A DNA stretch of 43,771 nt from Mnemiopsis leidyi. Taxonomy: Eukaryota > Ctenophora > Tentaculata > Lobata > Bolinopsidae. This document shows, in pieces, positions 43,001 through 43,771 of this stretch (positions are counted from its first letter, which is position 1; every line of letters begins with the position of its first letter). The translations under genes were made by a program, and so were the position numbers. A model generated the notes under the pieces. That model saw nothing but the letters and a program-made list of their open reading frames with translations. It was not told the origin of the DNA and searched no databases. The stretch lies in the NCBI GenBank assembly GCA_000226015.1, contig JH152817.1:313210-356980 (forward strand), read 5' to 3'.

Positions 43001-43578
43001 ATTACCCTTGTTATTTATTTTCTAATATTTGAGATTCTAGCAATCCAGCATACAGTTGCTCAGACTAGGTCATGCGATGGGGATATGTTAATGTCAAGTA
43101 AACGTGAACAGCTGTTTGTAATATTTTGGGTTCAATACATCAGATTCCATCACGTCTTTAATATCGTTAATGTTTATCTTGCTGGGAAATATTTGAATAA
43201 TGATATTAATTACCCCGCCGACAAATGACGTAGCCTTTTTTGTAGTAACTGATTTGTTAACGGAATCAGCATATAAAATTATTTTATACTGTTTCGTACT
43301 AACTCGATTTAAATTCCATTTCGGTAAAAAACGTGATTCCCGATGGGTAAAACATTATTTTTGATCAAAAAGCAGCTTATGTTACATGTTATGAAACACT
43401 AAGATGCAGCAGCTGTACAACGTATTTACAAATCTCCTCCCATTCAGGAACTCTGTCTGCGATAGCGTTTAAAGCGATATCGGACATAGTGAGGAAGGTT
43501 CATGAACTTCATCGCAAGAAAGAGAAACCTCACGGTCGAAACTCTATATTGGCCAGCTATGTGGCATACATATTTAGC
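28052..43578 (+). CDS. DOCK6/7/8-class (DOCK-C) Rho-family GEF, N-terminal half, 20 exons, truncated by window
   Basis: DOCK-C proteins load Rac/Cdc42 with GTP at membranes, controlling cytoskeleton and cell migration. Exons: 28052-28174, 28383-28519, 28800-28887, 29132-29208, 30362-30521, 30772-30869, 32940-33006, 34224-34298, 34573-34644, 35991-36065, 36260-36755, 36932-37118, 37481-37598, 37752-37822, 39483-39666, 39959-40063, 41550-41639, 41900-42110, 42807-42899, 43448-43578. All have GT-AG borders and join in phase into 886 codons. Diagnostic matches: [12 protein letters not shown] and MLFPDDDIE (DOCK N-terminal domain); [16 protein letters not shown] + [58 protein letters not shown] leading into the DHR-1 C2 domain ([14 protein letters not shown]); [36 protein letters not shown] after it. 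DOCK9-11 have a PH domain in this part and none is seen. The exon 36260-36755 linker is low-complexity and serine-rich. The DHR-2 GEF domain would lie beyond 43.8 kb. Which paralogue (6, 7 or 8) cannot be decided. Confidence 0.95.
29926..29972. repeat. GTACGGTAC palindromic cluster in a DOCK intron
   Basis: CACCGTACCGTACTGTACGG followed by TATAGTGCGGTACGGTACGG is a short imperfect inverted repeat able to form a hairpin. Confidence 0.7.
30852..31000 (+). repeat. Tandem copies of a DOCK exon end with its splice donor
   Basis: The real donor (ACTAAACTAGA|GTAAGT, junction at 30869/30870) is followed by two more copies of CTAGAGTAAGT starting at 30899 and 30948, each followed by TAAATATAGG. A third, donor-less unit (TTTGACTAAACTATAGG) follows. 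Use of a downstream copy would read GAG then TAA, ending translation. Confidence 0.85.
32008..32259 (+). repeat. 21-bp minisatellite, 12 units, in a DOCK intron
   Basis: Twelve exact-length units GAACGTAT(A/G)TAACCTGGTAA-C run without indels from 32008 to 32259; units differ almost only at the A/G in TATAA versus TGTAA. Because 21 is divisible by 3, several frames on both strands stay open (for example repeated NLVTNVY and FVTRLYT), but no splice or conservation evidence makes them coding. Confidence 0.95.
33367..33735 (+). repeat. (CT)n followed by GTACAGTACACC array in a DOCK intron
   Basis: A short (CT)n run (33367-33385) is followed from about 33406 by some 25 units of about 12 bp based on GTACAGTACACC, itself rich in GTAC palindromes. 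Apparent long open frames on both strands are products of this repeat. Confidence 0.9.
34645..35990. other. DOCK intron, no second gene seen
   Basis: This 1.35-kb intron has a small GCGCGCACTTCGCGCG hairpin at about 35373-35388 and otherwise no recognisable element. Confidence 0.5.
37093..37392 (+). repeat. 30-bp array that repeats a DOCK exon end and its splice donor ten times
   Basis: The unit GTTTACATTCCATACCACGA followed by GTACAAGTAA occurs ten times in exact 30-bp register. The first unit is partly coding: it encodes VYIPYHDYK, and exon 36932-37118 ends within it at CTACAA|GTAAGT. Each further unit carries the same CAAGTAAG donor. The frame TAC-AAG-TAA puts a stop directly at the first donor, repeated in every unit. 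A few units have T changed to G (GTGTACATT) or an ATAACAC variant. Confidence 0.97.
38293..38895 (+). CDS. Type II membrane protein with ricin-B (beta-trefoil) lectin domain, nested in a DOCK intron
   Basis: A 200-residue intronless frame lies inside DOCK intron 37823-39482 on the same strand. Residues 8-24 ([17 protein letters not shown]) form a single membrane anchor after a basic start, typical of type II Golgi proteins. Residues about 65-195 form a beta-trefoil: three Cys-pair repeats (CLAG…LLPC, CIDVG…LYGCHG, CVEY…YRPC) and Q/N-x-W-like signatures (YNNW, QEL, QKW). This resembles the C-terminal lectin domain of polypeptide GalNAc-transferases (GALNT), but the GT-A catalytic domain (DxH, WGGE motifs) is absent and there is no room for it. 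N98-W-T is a possible N-glycosylation site. The ATG sits in ACAATGC. An AATAAA is at 39158. It may be a secreted-pathway or Golgi glycan-binding protein; the ligand is unknown. Function is inferred from fold only. Confidence 0.8.
   Translation: MRVLKTLAVRFVLVFVCYLIFSLLSEHMYTATPVVAILDRRYQLTLAALKDRQGSFPYTDYKIKSGTWSPVMEQSVCLAGQENKVVLLPCQGTNSYNNWTIHFSRNPDKRDHISLPGLEKCIDVGAVRKPEEGPLILYGCHGAVTQELSYDFTSQMIYHGDSNNCVEYEEGEEGHVVKYRPCNLKKREQKWHITRTDDAQ
39158..39163 (+). terminator. Candidate polyadenylation signal of the nested lectin gene
   Basis: AATAAA lies 263 bp after the lectin stop codon and 320 bp before the next DOCK exon. It is the first canonical signal downstream of the stop, and would allow the nested gene to end before DOCK exon 39483. 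Confidence 0.4.
40064..41549. other. DOCK intron, no element recognised
   Basis: A 1.49-kb AT-rich intron with no supported gene and no clear repeat on either strand. Confidence 0.5.
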
Positions 43579-43771
43579 GTGAGTAATTAGGTGATGTTAT
43601 GTAGTTAATGTAATATTGGAGTTACACCAGGTGTGCTGAAAGTCACGCACTGGGAGGATGGCTGATTATAGTCACAACCGAGTTATAGAAGTAGAGGTTC
43701 AAGGTTACAGAAACACATCCTGATGTGGTTACTTAAATTTTAATACTACTATGTTTTATGTTTAAGTGATA
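43579..43771 (+). other. DOCK intron running off the right edge
   Basis: After the donor GTGAGT at 43579 no further exon appears before the window ends, so the gene continues to the right. Confidence 0.8.

Overview
The window is animal (metazoan) nuclear DNA, AT-rich, with short exons, GT-AG introns and a heavy load of degraded transposons and tandem repeats. The evidence is a DOCK6/7/8-class Rho-GEF gene (an animal-type subfamily) and an RBBP4/7-type histone chaperone gene, both split by introns of about 120 bp to 5 kb. The species cannot be fixed from the sequence; an invertebrate is most likely from the gene divergence and repeat content.

Layout. 1-9.6 kb is a repeat province: a LINE reverse-transcriptase fragment (minus strand, running off the left edge), a degenerate Mutator-like (MULE) transposon with long repeat-bearing inverted termini (about 0.46-5.15 kb) that carries a tRNA-derived SINE, a 113-bp palindrome, two opposed MITEs and a 230-bp tandem duplication. 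9.73-17.91 kb (minus strand) is a complete eight-exon RBBP4/7 homologue; I could join all eight exons in phase into 422 codons plus stop. Its 5.2-kb third intron holds a hAT element with inverted ends and a perfect 8-bp target duplication, and an assembly gap of 10 N. 18.48-19.19 kb (minus) is an intronless PAP2 lipid phosphatase of the PLPP6 type. 19.2-27.5 kb is intergenic and repeat-rich: SINE pieces, MITEs, a GC-rich block, a dispersed GC-rich repeat family and more LINE fragments. 28.05-43.58 kb (plus) is the N-terminal half of a DOCK6/7/8 gene: 20 exons in continuous phase (886 codons), through the DHR-1 (C2) domain and beyond, leaving the window before the DHR-2 GEF domain. One DOCK intron contains an intronless same-strand gene for a small type II membrane protein with a ricin-B (beta-trefoil) lectin domain.

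The genes do different jobs (chromatin assembly, isoprenoid/lipid phosphate turnover, Rac/Cdc42 signalling, glycan binding) and there is no sign of an operon. The most striking local pattern is that tandem repeats repeatedly start at, and copy, gene boundaries: a 30-bp unit containing a DOCK splice donor is repeated ten times, a second DOCK donor is repeated three times, the acceptor end of RBBP4 exon 3 is duplicated, and a 28-bp array begins inside the RBBP4 stop region. No prokaryotic features, CRISPR arrays or recognisable new multi-gene system were seen.
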